Source: Polaribacter atrinae (GTDB lineage: Bacteria > Bacteroidota > Bacteroidia > Flavobacteriales > Flavobacteriaceae). From it: DNA of 64,000 nucleotides. Position 1 is the stretch's first letter. Each line of letters opens with the position of its first letter. Of this stretch, positions 28,056 through 37,253 are shown one piece after another. The notes beneath the pieces are model-generated. The model saw only the letters and a program-made list of their open reading frames with translations, was not told where the DNA came from and made no database searches. Where the stretch lies: positions 3,780,501-3,844,500 of the forward strand of contig NZ_CP150660.1 of NCBI RefSeq assembly GCF_038023995.1. Direction: 5' to 3'. A program made the position numbers and the translations under genes.

Positions 28056-28901
28056 GTGGTTGAGACGATGTGTAAATGTATGCGGGTCAGTAAAAATGCA
28101 TATTACAATTGGCGTAAGAACAGGGGGTTAGTAAGAGCTAAAAACTCCGTAATACTCCTAAAAGAAAGGATTAAGGCAATTTTTGAAGACAGTAAAGAGA
28201 TTTATGGAAGCTGCAGAATACAAAAAATGTTAGAACGAGAAGACCTGAATTATTGCCGTTCTTATATCGCAATATTGATGAAAGAAATGGGACTAAAAAG
28301 TGTTTTAAGAAGAAAGTTTGTAAACACAACAGATTCCAAGCATAGCTTTCCATTGGCTAAAAATGAACTGGATAGAGAATTTTCAAGTTCAATAATAGGA
28401 GAAAAATGGGTGTCAGATATTACTTATATTAGGGTAAATAACAGCTGGAATTACCTAACAACTATTATAGATTTAGCTGACAGAAAAGTAGTAGGATGGG
28501 CGTTAAGTGAAGACATGACGGTTCAAAATACAGTACTAAAAGCCTGGGTTCATGCTAGAAGAACAAGAGATATTTCAAATAACTTCATATTTCATTCTGA
28601 CAGAGGGGTTCAATATTCAGCTAATACAATGACTAATATCTTTTCTTTCAATAGCAATATAACACAATCCATGAGCAGGAAAGGGAACTGTTGGGATAAT
28701 GCAGTAGCGGAAAGCTTTTTCAAGACTATTAAACACGAATGGCTGTATCGCTTTAAATTTAAATCTTACTTGCAATTATTTGACAAAGTAAGCCAATACA
28801 TTACTTGGTATAACACAAAGAGAATTCATTCAAGCCTGGATTATTTAACACCATTAGAAATGGAACTAAAACTAAAACGAATTATCAACAATGCGGCCTA
28901 A
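28056..28901 (+). CDS. IS3-family transposase OrfB (integrase core)
   Basis: At least 281 aa with HTH_21 region (MRVSKNAYYNWRKNRGL, RRKFVNTTDSKHSFPLA) and DDE integrase core: first Asp in WVSDITYI, second Asp in IFHSDRGVQYS, Glu in NAVAESFFKTIKHEW. In IS3 elements OrfB is translated as an OrfAB fusion by -1 frameshifting on an AAAAAAG slippery site, present just upstream. With orfA broken here, only OrfB alone could be made. Confidence 0.9.
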   Translation: MVETMCKCMRVSKNAYYNWRKNRGLVRAKNSVILLKERIKAIFEDSKEIYGSCRIQKMLEREDLNYCRSYIAILMKEMGLKSVLRRKFVNTTDSKHSFPLAKNELDREFSSSIIGEKWVSDITYIRVNNSWNYLTTIIDLADRKVVGWALSEDMTVQNTVLKAWVHARRTRDISNNFIFHSDRGVQYSANTMTNIFSFNSNITQSMSRKGNCWDNAVAESFFKTIKHEWLYRFKFKSYLQLFDKVSQYITWYNTKRIHSSLDYLTPLEMELKLKRIINNAA

Positions 28902-28932
28902 AAAATTAGTCCCATTTTTATTAGGTAGTCCA

Positions 28933-29027
28933 AAGTGAACGGCTATTTTCCGCAGGAAAATGGACGTTTACAAAAATGCGACTAGTTTTGTAAATCACTA
29001 ATTTAGCAATTTTTATTATACGGTGTT
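28933..29027 (-). repeat. attC-like site 0, left part removed by IS3
   Basis: Retains the apical part GAACGGCTATTTTCCGCAGG and the right arm TATTATACGGTGTTAGC; its left arm is missing at the IS boundary. Same subtype as sites 5 and 18. Confidence 0.75.
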
Positions 29028-29198
29028 AGCAAATGTTTTTTACTTTCGATTGTCTTTATTAAATTAATAGATTGATTTTTAGTTCGGTAATTTATATTTT
29101 TCACTTCCGACTTAATTCCGAAAACTTGCTTTATTAGGAATTTTACATTTTTTTCGATTTTAAGTAAATATTTTAATCTCTATTAAATTTTATTTCTG

Positions 29199-29663
29199 TT
29201 ATGGGCAAATTGGTTTAATGTCATTTTTTGATAAATTAGTTTTTATTAAAAGATAATTCCACGTTGTTTGATTACCAAAATAATTTTCAATTTGATATAA
29301 ATCTATATTGTTTTGAGAGACTGTAAATGTATATATGTTATTTTCATTTGATCCATAATCAGATTTTATTTGTAGTTCATTTGTTTCTTGTATTGTAATA
29401 CTCTCATATCTTGAATCTAACTCACTCATTACTTCACTTATGTAGAAACAATCAGAGTTACTTAATTTAACATATTTGGTAACAGGATTGTTTTGGTTAT
29501 TTTCAATCAAGTAATATACATTTGCATCATTATTTTCAAATCGCCAAACTGTACCATCAAATTTCTGTAAGAATGTTTCAGATAAGTTTTCATTTTCAGA
29601 ACTACTACAACTAATAAAGATAAGAATAGTTATTGTTAAATGTAGTAAATAGTTTTTTTTCAT
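29199..29663 (-). CDS. Cassette 1: small lipoprotein
   Basis: A 154-aa protein with lipobox ILIFISC after a short signal. The mature part, starting near FLQKFDGTVWRFENND, is a compact beta-rich domain of about 125 residues resembling lipocalin-like DUFs of Bacteroidota, but I cannot name the family. The cassette begins GTTAGCAAAT (29025) and ends ATTTGCTAAC (29729). It differs from most others in having about 170 nt between the stop and the site core; that stretch holds no other ORF. Confidence 0.7.
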   Translation of the reverse strand: MKKNYLLHLTITILIFISCSSSENENLSETFLQKFDGTVWRFENNDANVYYLIENNQNNPVTKYVKLSNSDCFYISEVMSELDSRYESITIQETNELQIKSDYGSNENNIYTFTVSQNNIDLYQIENYFGNQTTWNYLLIKTNLSKNDIKPICP

Positions 29664-29766
29664 TTTTTATTATTCGTTTTTGTTTATTTTTTTCAGAGGT
29701 TAAAATTTCTTTTTGAAATATTTGCTAACGTGTTTCTTTAGTTTGTATTAAATATCTTTATGTAGT

Positions 29767-29829
29767 AACAGAGGAGAACTATAACGTGTTTTAGATTTGA
29801 AGGTCCCTTACACGTACGAGTCCTCTGTT
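29767..29829 (+). ncRNA. Putative bridge RNA loop of IS110 element A
   Basis: A 9-bp stem AACAGAGGA/TCCTCTGTT closes a 45-nt loop. The loop holds TAACGTGTTT (29782-29791), identical to the left target half at 29726-29735. It also holds CCTTACAC (29806-29813), the complement of GTGTAAGG, which matches GTGTAAG of attC-like site 14 and 6 of 8 bases of the occupied site (GTATATGG). In bridge RNAs one loop strand copies the left target and the other is complementary to the right target. The fold is drawn by eye. Confidence 0.5.
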
Positions 29830-29929
29830 TCTATAAAGTTGCAAAGAACCATTTGGAATACTAGGCGTATAAAATCCCGATAAAGGAAGTAGTTTTTGCA
29901 ACATATTTAATCATTCTAATTGTAAAAAT

Positions 29930-30922
29930 ATGAAAAATTACCAAGAAGTAGTAGGAATTGATGTATCAAAAAAGACGATTGATGCTTATTGTTATCATGC
30001 CCAAGTACACAAAGAGTTTAAGAACGATTTAACTGGTTACAAAAGCCTTATAAAATGGGTTTTAAAAGCAACAAAAGATAGTGCTGTTTTTTATTGTTTT
30101 GAGAATACCGGTTATTATTCCTTAAAGTTGGCACTTTATTTACACAGTAAAAAAGTTATTTATGTAGAGGAGAGTCCGTTAAAAATTAAACGTTCATCTG
30201 GCATTGTAAAAGAAAAAACTGATAAGTTAGATGCTCAGGTAATTGCTAGGTATGGTTGGCTTTACCGGGAAGAATTAACTGCAAGTACTGTTAAAAGTAG
30301 TGCTCATTTAGAGTTGGGTAGATTGTTAGCTTTAAGAGATCAGTTGGTTCGAAATAATGCAGGCTTAAAAGGTACTTTAAAAGAGATGAAAGTACTTTTA
30401 ACAAGCTCTACAACCGATTTAGGCTGTATCAGTTTAAAACGAAGTATTGACTATCTCACAAAGCAAGTCAAGGCAATAAAAAATAGAATTGAAGAAATAA
30501 TTTTTGATGATATTTCTATGAGTAAAAACTACGAATTACTTAGAAGCATGAGAGGAATTGGTCTTGTTGTTGCTTGTCAACTTATTTATCATACAGGCAA
30601 TTTTACAAGGTTTAAAAGTTGGCGAGCATTCTCTAGCTATTGTGGAACCGCACCTTTTGAACATCGCTCTGGAACCAGTATTCATAGACGAAAACAGTGT
30701 CATTATTTAGGCGATAGAAAGATGAAAAGTTTATTGAGTATGGCAAGTGTTTCTGCAATACAACATGATAGTGAATTAAAGTTATATTATCAAAAAAAAA
30801 TAGCAGAAGGAAAAGATAAAATGTTAGCGATAAATAATGTGAGAAATAAACTGTTAGCAAGAGCATTTGCAGTTGTTAAGAGAGGAACACCTTATGTTGT
30901 TCTTAAAAATTATGCTGCTTAA
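29930..30922 (+). CDS. IS110-family DEDD transposase (element A)
   Basis: A 330-aa transposase/serine recombinase. The N-terminal RuvC-like DEDD domain starts VVGIDVSKKTIDAYCY, with the Glu in YCFENTGYYS and further acids in EKTDKLDAQVIARY. The C-terminal Tnp20-type domain has SMRGIGLVVACQLIYHTG and SYCGTAPFEHRSGTSI with the catalytic Ser region. It inserts without duplicating its target and is guided by an RNA from its own non-coding end. It is not closely similar to the second IS110 protein (35572). Confidence 0.92.
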   Translation: MKNYQEVVGIDVSKKTIDAYCYHAQVHKEFKNDLTGYKSLIKWVLKATKDSAVFYCFENTGYYSLKLALYLHSKKVIYVEESPLKIKRSSGIVKEKTDKLDAQVIARYGWLYREELTASTVKSSAHLELGRLLALRDQLVRNNAGLKGTLKEMKVLLTSSTTDLGCISLKRSIDYLTKQVKAIKNRIEEIIFDDISMSKNYELLRSMRGIGLVVACQLIYHTGNFTRFKSWRAFSSYCGTAPFEHRSGTSIHRRKQCHYLGDRKMKSLLSMASVSAIQHDSELKLYYQKKIAEGKDKMLAINNVRNKLLARAFAVVKRGTPYVVLKNYAA

Positions 30923-31087
30923 AATAAAAACTAAATTTTATTAGGTTTTGATCTTGGAATACGTATATGGTTTGTTGCGTGGTTTAAGCAACTAATTTAG
31001 TAAATAAATACCGACCAAGAAAGTCCGCGAGGACTTTCGTAAGTAGGCGAGAAGCCAGCAATAAATTATATACAGTGTTGGGCACAG

Positions 31088-31855
31088 TTATTTATATTCT
31101 ATTTCCCTCGTTCGTATGTAATTTAGTTTGTCATTCTCAATTGATTCTCTTTGTGTCCAATTTTCAAACTTGTCAAATTCGTATTTATATTCTGTTGTTG
31201 AAATCAAAGAATCTTTGCTATTAAATTCTTTTATTTCCATTAAAATTCCACAATCGTATTTATATTCAGTATTTCGATTCCGTTCAGGTTTTCTAAAGTC
31301 CGATAGTTTGGATTCAGTTACAAATTCCTTGTCGTTATATTTACTTATTTCAAGAGTATTAGTAATTGTGTCATTTGTTTCAACGTCAATGTAGATTTGC
31401 TTTAATGAACTTTCTTTTAGTTTGTTATCAGAATTATATTTATAACCTCCAATTTGTTTGAATTGAAAAATGTCATTTTTGGATTCTGATTTTGTTTCCA
31501 AAAGCAATGTGTCTTTGTAGAAATAATCGACAATAAAATTTGAACTGTCGTTTGAAAGTTTCACAATTTCTCTTTTTATCTTTTTCTCATTATTGTAAAT
31601 GAATTCAATATCCATTGTTTCGTCAGCAAATAAATTCCGCTGATGTCTGCTAATTATTTGGTCATTTTCGTTGTATTTCTTTTCTGTAATTACAAGCGTA
31701 TCTTGAATCTTATTATTCAGAGAATCATTTTCCAATTTAATTGTGTATTCGGTAATTTGTGTTGCTTTTTGAGTCAGTCCGTTATTCAACAATTTTGGTT
31801 CATTGCAACAACCAATTAAGAATATTGAAAAAAGTAAAATTAGAAGTCTATTCAT
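31088..31855 (-). CDS. Cassette 2: YD-repeat-like lipoprotein
   Basis: A 255-aa lipoprotein (lipobox IFLIGC). The mature part is a series of strands with the recurring pattern Y-x-Y-D/N (ITEKKYNENDQIIS, IEFIYNNEKKIKR, GGYKYNSDNKLKES, TEYKYDCGILMEIK, TEYKYEFDKFENWTQRES), resembling RHS/YD repeats. The C-terminal strand RTREIEYK recurs in the related cassettes 18, 21 and 26. The stop is 7 nt from site 1 and the start 13 nt from the other cassette end. Function unknown; an immunity or envelope role is speculative. Confidence 0.75.
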   Translation of the reverse strand: MNRLLILLFSIFLIGCCNEPKLLNNGLTQKATQITEYTIKLENDSLNNKIQDTLVITEKKYNENDQIISRHQRNLFADETMDIEFIYNNEKKIKREIVKLSNDSSNFIVDYFYKDTLLLETKSESKNDIFQFKQIGGYKYNSDNKLKESSLKQIYIDVETNDTITNTLEISKYNDKEFVTESKLSDFRKPERNRNTEYKYDCGILMEIKEFNSKDSLISTTEYKYEFDKFENWTQRESIENDKLNYIRTREIEYK

Positions 31856-31872
31856 TCGGTTTTAATTGTGCC

Positions 31873-32061
31873 CAACGGTCTTGTATAAGAATAGTAGGGC
31901 TGAAAATAGTCGCTAACCATTCGGATGGACACAAGTCGAATTTTTAAATTTTTCTTATTACTTTTTTTTCAATAAGCCAATTTTAAAAATTTGGCGACCT
32001 TGCAAATGTGACATTACCATTGGATTAAGCCTCATTGCCCTATTATTTTTATGCGTTGTTA
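31873..32061 (-). repeat. attC-like site 2 (long subtype, ~189 bp)
   Basis: Starts CAACGGTCTTGTATAAG and ends GTTAGC. It contains the internal inverted pair TTTTTAAATTT...AAATTT and lacks the common apical hairpin. Similar in layout to site 11. Confidence 0.7.
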
Positions 32062-32077
32062 GCAAATGTTATTTATT

Positions 32078-35000
32078 TTAGTTTGAGATTTTATTTCCTT
32101 CTTTATCAATGTAATAAATATTAGGTTTGAAGTAATTTCCATCATTGACCTGTGCTTTTCCATTTTCAAATGGAGTACCTGTATAATATTTAAGTGGGGT
32201 TATTTTATTTCCATTTGTATCAATATAACCAACTTTTCTGCCCAATACACTAACCTTAGCTACAACTGCAATACCTTCAGAAAAATTACCGCATTCTTGA
32301 TATTTTTCACTTACTATTATTTCACCGTTTTCGTTTATATATCCATATTTTTTAAATGTTCCATTGCTTTTATCATTAAAAACCGCTAAACCATTATAGA
32401 AAAGACCTAAGGTTTTGTAGTCTACAGGAATAGTTGTTTTACCATCATTATTTATAAAGCCGTACCTTTCGTCTTTTTTAATTCTAAATCCGTTACCAGA
32501 CTGTGTTACTTCGTCATATTTTTCCTTAAGAATTTTCTCTAAATCTTCTACGGATTCAATATTGCTTAACTCCTCAATTTCTGTGTTTGAATCTTTATCT
32601 TCAATTATTCTTGAACCATTTTTGTCTATATAAAATACCTCATCATTTAGCTCCACAAGTGCCTTTCCATTTTCAAAAGGTTGTGCTTTAGTATATTTTA
32701 TTTTCGCAATTGTTTTTCCCGTATAGTCGATATAACCATATTTAGTATATGTACCAAATACAGCTCTCCAAGCAGTACTTGTACTTACAACAGCAATACC
32801 TTCATTAAATATAGGTTTGTTATGAAATTTTAGTTTGGATGTAATTTTTCCGTTGCTATCTACAATAGCGTAATAATTACCGTCCTTTATTGTAGAGTAA
32901 CCATTATTGGAGTTAAAAGCATCCACTAAGTTGGATTCTTCTTCACTAGCCTCATTGCCTTCTTTATCAATATAATAAGTTTTATCGTTGCCACCACCCA
33001 TAAAAGAATCATTTCTAGTATATCTTGTGACTCTTGCATAACCATTTTTAAAAGATTCACCGGTATCGAAACTTCCTTCAATAATAATGTCCTCTTTATT
33101 ATTAATATAGACAGCCTCAGTTACATATACTTTAACTTCTTGTCGAGTTACTGGATTAATGTACTTTCCTTCTTTCTCTCTTTTTATTTTTTTTACAAAA
33201 GCTAAACCTTGAGAAAATGCTTTTGCTTCAGCATATTTAAAATCAATGACTATTTTTCCAAATTCATCAATAAAGCCCCATTTCTGATTTGTATAGTCTT
33301 GAACTGCGGACAAACCTTCAGAGAAATGAGTTGCATTTAAATAAGTAGGTGTAGTCTGGATTTCCCCTTTTGTATTTAAAAAACCATAAAGATTTGTACC
33401 ATTTAGACTCTGCCTAAACCTTAAACGGCCATTATTATATTGTTTTGAGATTTCACTCTCTCTAAAATTATCATTATTGAAATCATATTTATTGCCAAAA
33501 TCAAGAACTTTTGTGCCGTTTTTATTAATTACTATATGTCGAGGTTTAGCAAATTCGTATTGATAATCAATATAAACACGCATTAAATTATCGTGCTCTG
33601 TCCAGTTATAATCTTTATGTTTAGAAAGTGTAATATTGATAATTTGCTGTTCTTTTAGTTTAAGCTCAGCTATTGTTTTTAAAACATCATCAAAATCATT
33701 TTTATATTGACCACTTTTATCGATGGCAACTACTCTTTTTAAAATACTTGCTCTTTCATAGATATCTAAACCTTGTACTAAAGTTTTTTCATAAAGCCAT
33801 TCTGCTTTATTCGGTTCCGCATCTATAGCTAATTCAAGAAAATAAGGTGCTTTATCTCTTACTAATTCAAACGAATTTTTTTGTTTTCTTTTGTAGGCAT
33901 TAAAATAATCTTGGCCACTTATTGGCTTCTTGGTTTTTGTAGCAGGTTTAGAATTTTGGGGTTTCTCACAAGAATAATCATCTACAACTATTTTAAAAGC
34001 ATTTTCAGTCATACATTTTGCATATTCGTATTGGGCTAAATGATAATCTTCATTTTCTTTCTTTAGAGCATAAATAGCAGCTTGTTTGTGTTGGATTTTT
34101 ATGGGCTCAAATTTGTCGATAATCTTTTGTGATAATTTGTTTAAAATTTGTTGTTTTTCGTTTTCAAGTTTTTCTTGAGCTTTTTTTCTTTCTTTTTCTA
34201 AATTTGATTGAGATAAGGCTGTTAAACCTGCACCGAGTATTCCTCCAGCTATGGCTTGTTCTTCATTTTGAGCAGAGTTTACGAGGTTTTGAGTAGCTGA
34301 AACACCTTGGTTTAAGGCATCTTGTTTTCTTGTAGCGTATTCATTATTTATTTGCTGAGCCTTACTTCTAGCTTCATTTACAATTGAAGATGCATTTACA
34401 CTTTTGATATTAGTAAGAGATGAAATTTTTGACTGAAAATCTCGTTCTTCAGCCCAACTATTTGAAATTTGATTAAAGGTTTGAGTTAAATCATTTGCTA
34501 ATTGTTGATTTAGAGCTTGCTGCTTTGCAAATTGTTCGTTTTGACTGCCTATAAAATCTTGGGCATTTTTAGACTGATTATTCTTAGATACAGGTGTGTC
34601 ATAACTCCCTTGATTGTTTAAAGCTTTTTCCTCATTTTTTTCTTTAGGTGAGTTAAAATCGATTTTATTATTTATATCACCACACAAACTTAATTTACTT
34701 GCAAAATGTTCTTGTATATATGCATCTACTGAAACAATTGTTCCAGGTAATCTCTCAATTTCATACACTTTTTCTTGTGTTATAAAAGCTTGTCCTGCAA
34801 TATTAGTAGCCTTAGGTGTAGCATCTGGGTCATCTGTAGCAAGCGCAATTTGAGAGCTTTTATAAATTGGATGTGATTTTATTGCTTTTAGTATGGCAGC
34901 ATTTACATCTTGCCACCAAAAATTATCTCTAGGTATACACAATTCTTGAGGAGGAAAATATGCAGCATAAAAATGATATTGTAATTGTTCTCCTTCGCTA

Positions 35001-35140
35001 TTAGTTCCAATAATTGAAGTCCAACCTCCAATGCCAGTTTTCTCTTTTACTCCAGATTTTGAATAACATTCACACTTAGTTTCTTGTGAAAAAGTGGATA
35101 ATGAAAAAAAGACAATAATGATTGTTAAATATGCTTTCAT
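32078..35140 (-). CDS. Cassette 3: large secreted WG-repeat protein
   Basis: A 1,020-aa protein with a signal peptide (IIIVFFSLSTFSQ). After a Cys-containing N-terminal domain and a long Gln/Ala/Glu-rich coiled-coil region (about 170-370) comes a TPR-like part (KAEWLYEKTLVQGLDIYERA), then at least eight WG repeats (GFINNDGKTTIPVDYKTLG, YGYINENGEIIVSEKY, WGFIDEFGKIVIDFKY). WG repeats form beta-propeller-like surfaces of unknown ligand. At 3.17 kb it is an unusually large cassette. Ends GTTAGCAAAT/ATTTGCTAAC match. Confidence 0.85.
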   Translation of the reverse strand: MKAYLTIIIVFFSLSTFSQETKCECYSKSGVKEKTGIGGWTSIIGTNSEGEQLQYHFYAAYFPPQELCIPRDNFWWQDVNAAILKAIKSHPIYKSSQIALATDDPDATPKATNIAGQAFITQEKVYEIERLPGTIVSVDAYIQEHFASKLSLCGDINNKIDFNSPKEKNEEKALNNQGSYDTPVSKNNQSKNAQDFIGSQNEQFAKQQALNQQLANDLTQTFNQISNSWAEERDFQSKISSLTNIKSVNASSIVNEARSKAQQINNEYATRKQDALNQGVSATQNLVNSAQNEEQAIAGGILGAGLTALSQSNLEKERKKAQEKLENEKQQILNKLSQKIIDKFEPIKIQHKQAAIYALKKENEDYHLAQYEYAKCMTENAFKIVVDDYSCEKPQNSKPATKTKKPISGQDYFNAYKRKQKNSFELVRDKAPYFLELAIDAEPNKAEWLYEKTLVQGLDIYERASILKRVVAIDKSGQYKNDFDDVLKTIAELKLKEQQIINITLSKHKDYNWTEHDNLMRVYIDYQYEFAKPRHIVINKNGTKVLDFGNKYDFNNDNFRESEISKQYNNGRLRFRQSLNGTNLYGFLNTKGEIQTTPTYLNATHFSEGLSAVQDYTNQKWGFIDEFGKIVIDFKYAEAKAFSQGLAFVKKIKREKEGKYINPVTRQEVKVYVTEAVYINNKEDIIIEGSFDTGESFKNGYARVTRYTRNDSFMGGGNDKTYYIDKEGNEASEEESNLVDAFNSNNGYSTIKDGNYYAIVDSNGKITSKLKFHNKPIFNEGIAVVSTSTAWRAVFGTYTKYGYIDYTGKTIAKIKYTKAQPFENGKALVELNDEVFYIDKNGSRIIEDKDSNTEIEELSNIESVEDLEKILKEKYDEVTQSGNGFRIKKDERYGFINNDGKTTIPVDYKTLGLFYNGLAVFNDKSNGTFKKYGYINENGEIIVSEKYQECGNFSEGIAVVAKVSVLGRKVGYIDTNGNKITPLKYYTGTPFENGKAQVNDGNYFKPNIYYIDKEGNKISN

Positions 35141-35406
35141 AACTTTATAAAATTTATGTTGTAAAATATCTTTGTTCTAAGTATTTGTCAATACCTAATA
35201 GTGGGTATTTTTATTTTAATATTTGCTAACGTTTGTGTATATGGTTTGTTGCGTGTTTTAAGCAACTAATTTAGTAAATAATTACCGACCAAGAAAGTCC
35301 GCGAGGACTTTCGTAAGTAAGCAAGAAGCCAGCAATAAATTATATACGGCTTAAGTTAGCATTTTATAATAAAAGACTAAATTTAAGTATATAAATCAGA
35401 AAGAAT

Positions 35407-35478
35407 AAAAGAGAGAATTAAGGTTAATATATACGGTGAAGCCAAGACTTCGACAACATTGATAATCCTCTCTCTTTT
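35407..35478 (+). ncRNA. Putative bridge RNA loop of IS110 element B
   Basis: A perfect 10-bp stem AAAAGAGAGA/TCTCTCTTTT encloses a loop containing TATATACGGTG (35428-35438). This is identical over 11 nt to the right arm of the common attC-like site, spanning the insertion point. CAACA (35454-35458) is the complement of the TGTTG half on the other side. This is the arrangement expected of left and right target guides in IS110 bridge RNAs. Fold judged by eye. Confidence 0.6.
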
Positions 35479-35571
35479 CTACTAAAAATCACGTTCAGTT
35501 CTGTGAGACCTAGATCTCGATTTCAAGTTGTTGTGAGTAAAAGTAGGTTATTCTTTCATAAATCAGTTCTT

Positions 35572-36540
35572 ATGAATAAATATAAGGAAATTTTTGGAGT
35601 TGACATCAGTAAAGACGTTTTTGATGTTTATGGAAGTACAAGTGGTCATGATCAATTTAAAAATGATGAATTAGGTTTTAAAACCTTCTTAAAAAGTTTA
35701 CCTAAAAACTCACTAGTAATTATGGAAGCAACAGGTTATTACCATTATAGATTAGCTCAGTTTTTATACAAGCAAAGCATTTTTGTATCGGTTGTAAATC
35801 CTTTATCAGTCAAGCGATTTATCCAAATGAAATTATCTAAAGTAAAGACGGATAAAAGTGATGCGAAGGCTATTTGTGAATATGGAACCATTAATGAAGT
35901 TCCATTGTATACGGCTCTTACCAATGTTCAGAGTGAGTGTTTACAGTTGTTTAGATTATTAGATAGTAATATTAAAAAACGTACAGCGGTTAAGAATAAA
36001 ATTCACGGAGAAGAAGTTTTAGGGATTCCTTCTAAATGGGTTTATGGTTCATTAAAACGGACTAAAAAACATTTAGATAAAGAGATTTTAGGAATCGAAA
36101 CGAAAGTACTTTCATTAGTAAAACAAGACCAGCAAGCACAATTAACATTACTAACTAGTATTCCAGGAATAGGTTTGAAAACGGCATTGTTTTTAATCGT
36201 AATTACTGATGGATTTAAGAAGTTTGAAACGGCTTCACAATTATGTAGTTATGTAGGGATCACTCCAACGATAAGAGTATCTGGAAGTAATGTACGGGGA
36301 AGAAGTAGAATAAGTAAGGTTGGAAATAGGAAGCTACGAAACCTTTTGTTTCTCTGTGCTTTTACAGCTTGCAAGCATAATAAAGGGTGTCGCGAGATTT
36401 ATGAGCGAATTGTAAACAAGGGTAAGAGTAAGAAATTGGCTTTAATAGCGGTTTCAAATAAACTGATAAAACAGAGTTTTGCTATCGCAAAATCAGGTTT
36501 ACCATATGACGAAACGTACGTTTCTGTTTTATCAAAATAA
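35572..36540 (+). CDS. IS110-family DEDD transposase (element B)
   Basis: A 322-aa protein from the ATG at 35572 (MNKYKEIFGVDISKDVFDVY); an in-frame GTG/ATG 69 nt earlier only adds residues without family similarity. The DEDD domain shows VDIS, VIMEATGYYHY, KTDKSDAKAICEY; the C-terminal Tnp20 domain shows TSIPGIGLKTALFLI, SYVGITPTIRVSGS and GRSRISKVGNRKLR. It is the recombinase of element B, presumably programmed by the adjacent non-coding RNA toward attC-like DNA. Confidence 0.92.
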   Translation: MNKYKEIFGVDISKDVFDVYGSTSGHDQFKNDELGFKTFLKSLPKNSLVIMEATGYYHYRLAQFLYKQSIFVSVVNPLSVKRFIQMKLSKVKTDKSDAKAICEYGTINEVPLYTALTNVQSECLQLFRLLDSNIKKRTAVKNKIHGEEVLGIPSKWVYGSLKRTKKHLDKEILGIETKVLSLVKQDQQAQLTLLTSIPGIGLKTALFLIVITDGFKKFETASQLCSYVGITPTIRVSGSNVRGRSRISKVGNRKLRNLLFLCAFTACKHNKGCREIYERIVNKGKSKKLALIAVSNKLIKQSFAIAKSGLPYDETYVSVLSK

Positions 36541-36654
36541 GTAGTAATTACATAAAAAATAAAAGCTCAAAATACTAATTGATAGAATTATGAGCCTGGA
36601 GCAATAGTGCATAAATTTTATGAAGAAAAGAGTTGTTTTTTAGCTCAGTTCTTT

Positions 36655-37122
36655 GTTGGCATTTCGTTGTTTTTATTCAGAATTTGAATTATTCGGCTTA
36701 ATTCCGTTTTTCTTTTTCTTGCGTTTGAGTGAATTCAGTCAGCGTTTTATTCCGCAAAATTTTTCAATTCCGATTGAGTGAGAAATTCCACAACTTTAAA
36801 TTTAGCATTTAATTCAGCTTTTGTTTTTCAATTCAGTTTCTTATTCCACAAACGAGCTAAAAGTCCGCCATTAATTTTATTCAGATTCGATATTTTTCTT
36901 AAATTTTGATTCCGTACTATAAATTAATATTATTGATGCCAAAATAATAAATGATGATATAATTAAAGACCAATAATGTTTCGGTTCTGAAATATCAGAA
37001 AATTCAACATTCAACATTCAAGATATTTATGATACTTGAAATTATTATTAAAATTGATGCTAGGTTTCTTTTAATCATTTTTTTTAATTCAGATTTTGAG
37101 TTTTTGGTCAATGAATGCCAAC
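36655..37122. other. Cassette 4: no supported ORF
   Basis: Begins GTTGGCATT and ends AATGCCAAC, so it is a proper cassette. The interior (about 460 bp) is AT-rich with recurrent words (AATTCCG, TTGAGTGA, ATTCCACAA) shared in style with cassettes 6, 9 and 25. No credible reading frame on either strand. Confidence 0.6.
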
Positions 37123-37243
37123 GTGTTTGTATATGGTTTGTTGCGTGTTTAAGCACCTAATTTAGCAAATACAAACCGAATAGAAAATCCGCGAGGATTT
37201 TCGTAAGTAGGCTAGAACTAGCAATAAATTATATACGGTGTTG
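37119..37243 (-). repeat. attC-like site 4
   Basis: 125 bp, starts CAACGTGTTTGTATATGG. Apical stem variant GAAAATCC-GCGA-GGATTTTC (both strands changed relative to site 1, keeping the pairing). Ends GGTGTTG. Confidence 0.85.
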
Positions 37244-37253
37244 TAAGCCGTTT

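Larger units (their letters stand above)
27681..28932 (+). mobile_element. IS3-family insertion sequence, left copy
   Basis: A 1,252-bp element with related ends TGGATTGTCTAGTTT and (reverse complement of the right end) TGGACTACCTAATAA. It is nearly identical to the copy at 53931-55182. Its orfA has a nonsense codon. Unlike the other copy it has no target duplication: the left flank is ATA, the right flank AAG. The right flank is the inside of an attC-like site and the left flank is not, so the copy sits at a rearrangement junction that forms the left edge of the cassette array. Confidence 0.9.
29736..30962 (+). mobile_element. IS110-family element A, inserted in an attC-like site
   Basis: About 1.23 kb, bounded by the two halves of site 1; ends are set by comparison with intact sites and could be off by up to 15 nt. 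There are no terminal inverted repeats and no clear target duplication, as expected for IS110. About 190 bp of non-coding sequence precede the transposase and about 40 bp follow it, the layout of the IS110 group in which the left end encodes a bridge RNA. Confidence 0.85.
29726..31080 (-). repeat. attC-like site 1, split by an IS110 element
   Basis: The left arm TAACGTGTTT (29726-29735) is separated from the rest (30963-31080, starting GTATATGGTTTGTTGCG) by IS110 element A. Rejoined, the site has the common type with apical hairpin GAAAGTCC-GCGA-GGACTTTC and ends GTGTTG. Confidence 0.85.
35350..36653 (+). mobile_element. IS110-family element B, inserted in an attC-like site
   Basis: About 1.3 kb between the split parts of site 3. 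It is a different IS110 lineage from element A. It sits in the right arm of the palindrome at nearly the structural position that element A occupies in the left arm. About 220 bp of non-coding sequence precede the transposase and about 110 bp follow. Exact ends are uncertain by a few bases. Confidence 0.85.
35227..36658 (-). repeat. attC-like site 3, split by an IS110 element
   Basis: 35227-35349 carries nearly the complete common-type site up to ATTATATACGG; the final TGTTG is at 36654-36658, after IS110 element B. Confidence 0.85.
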
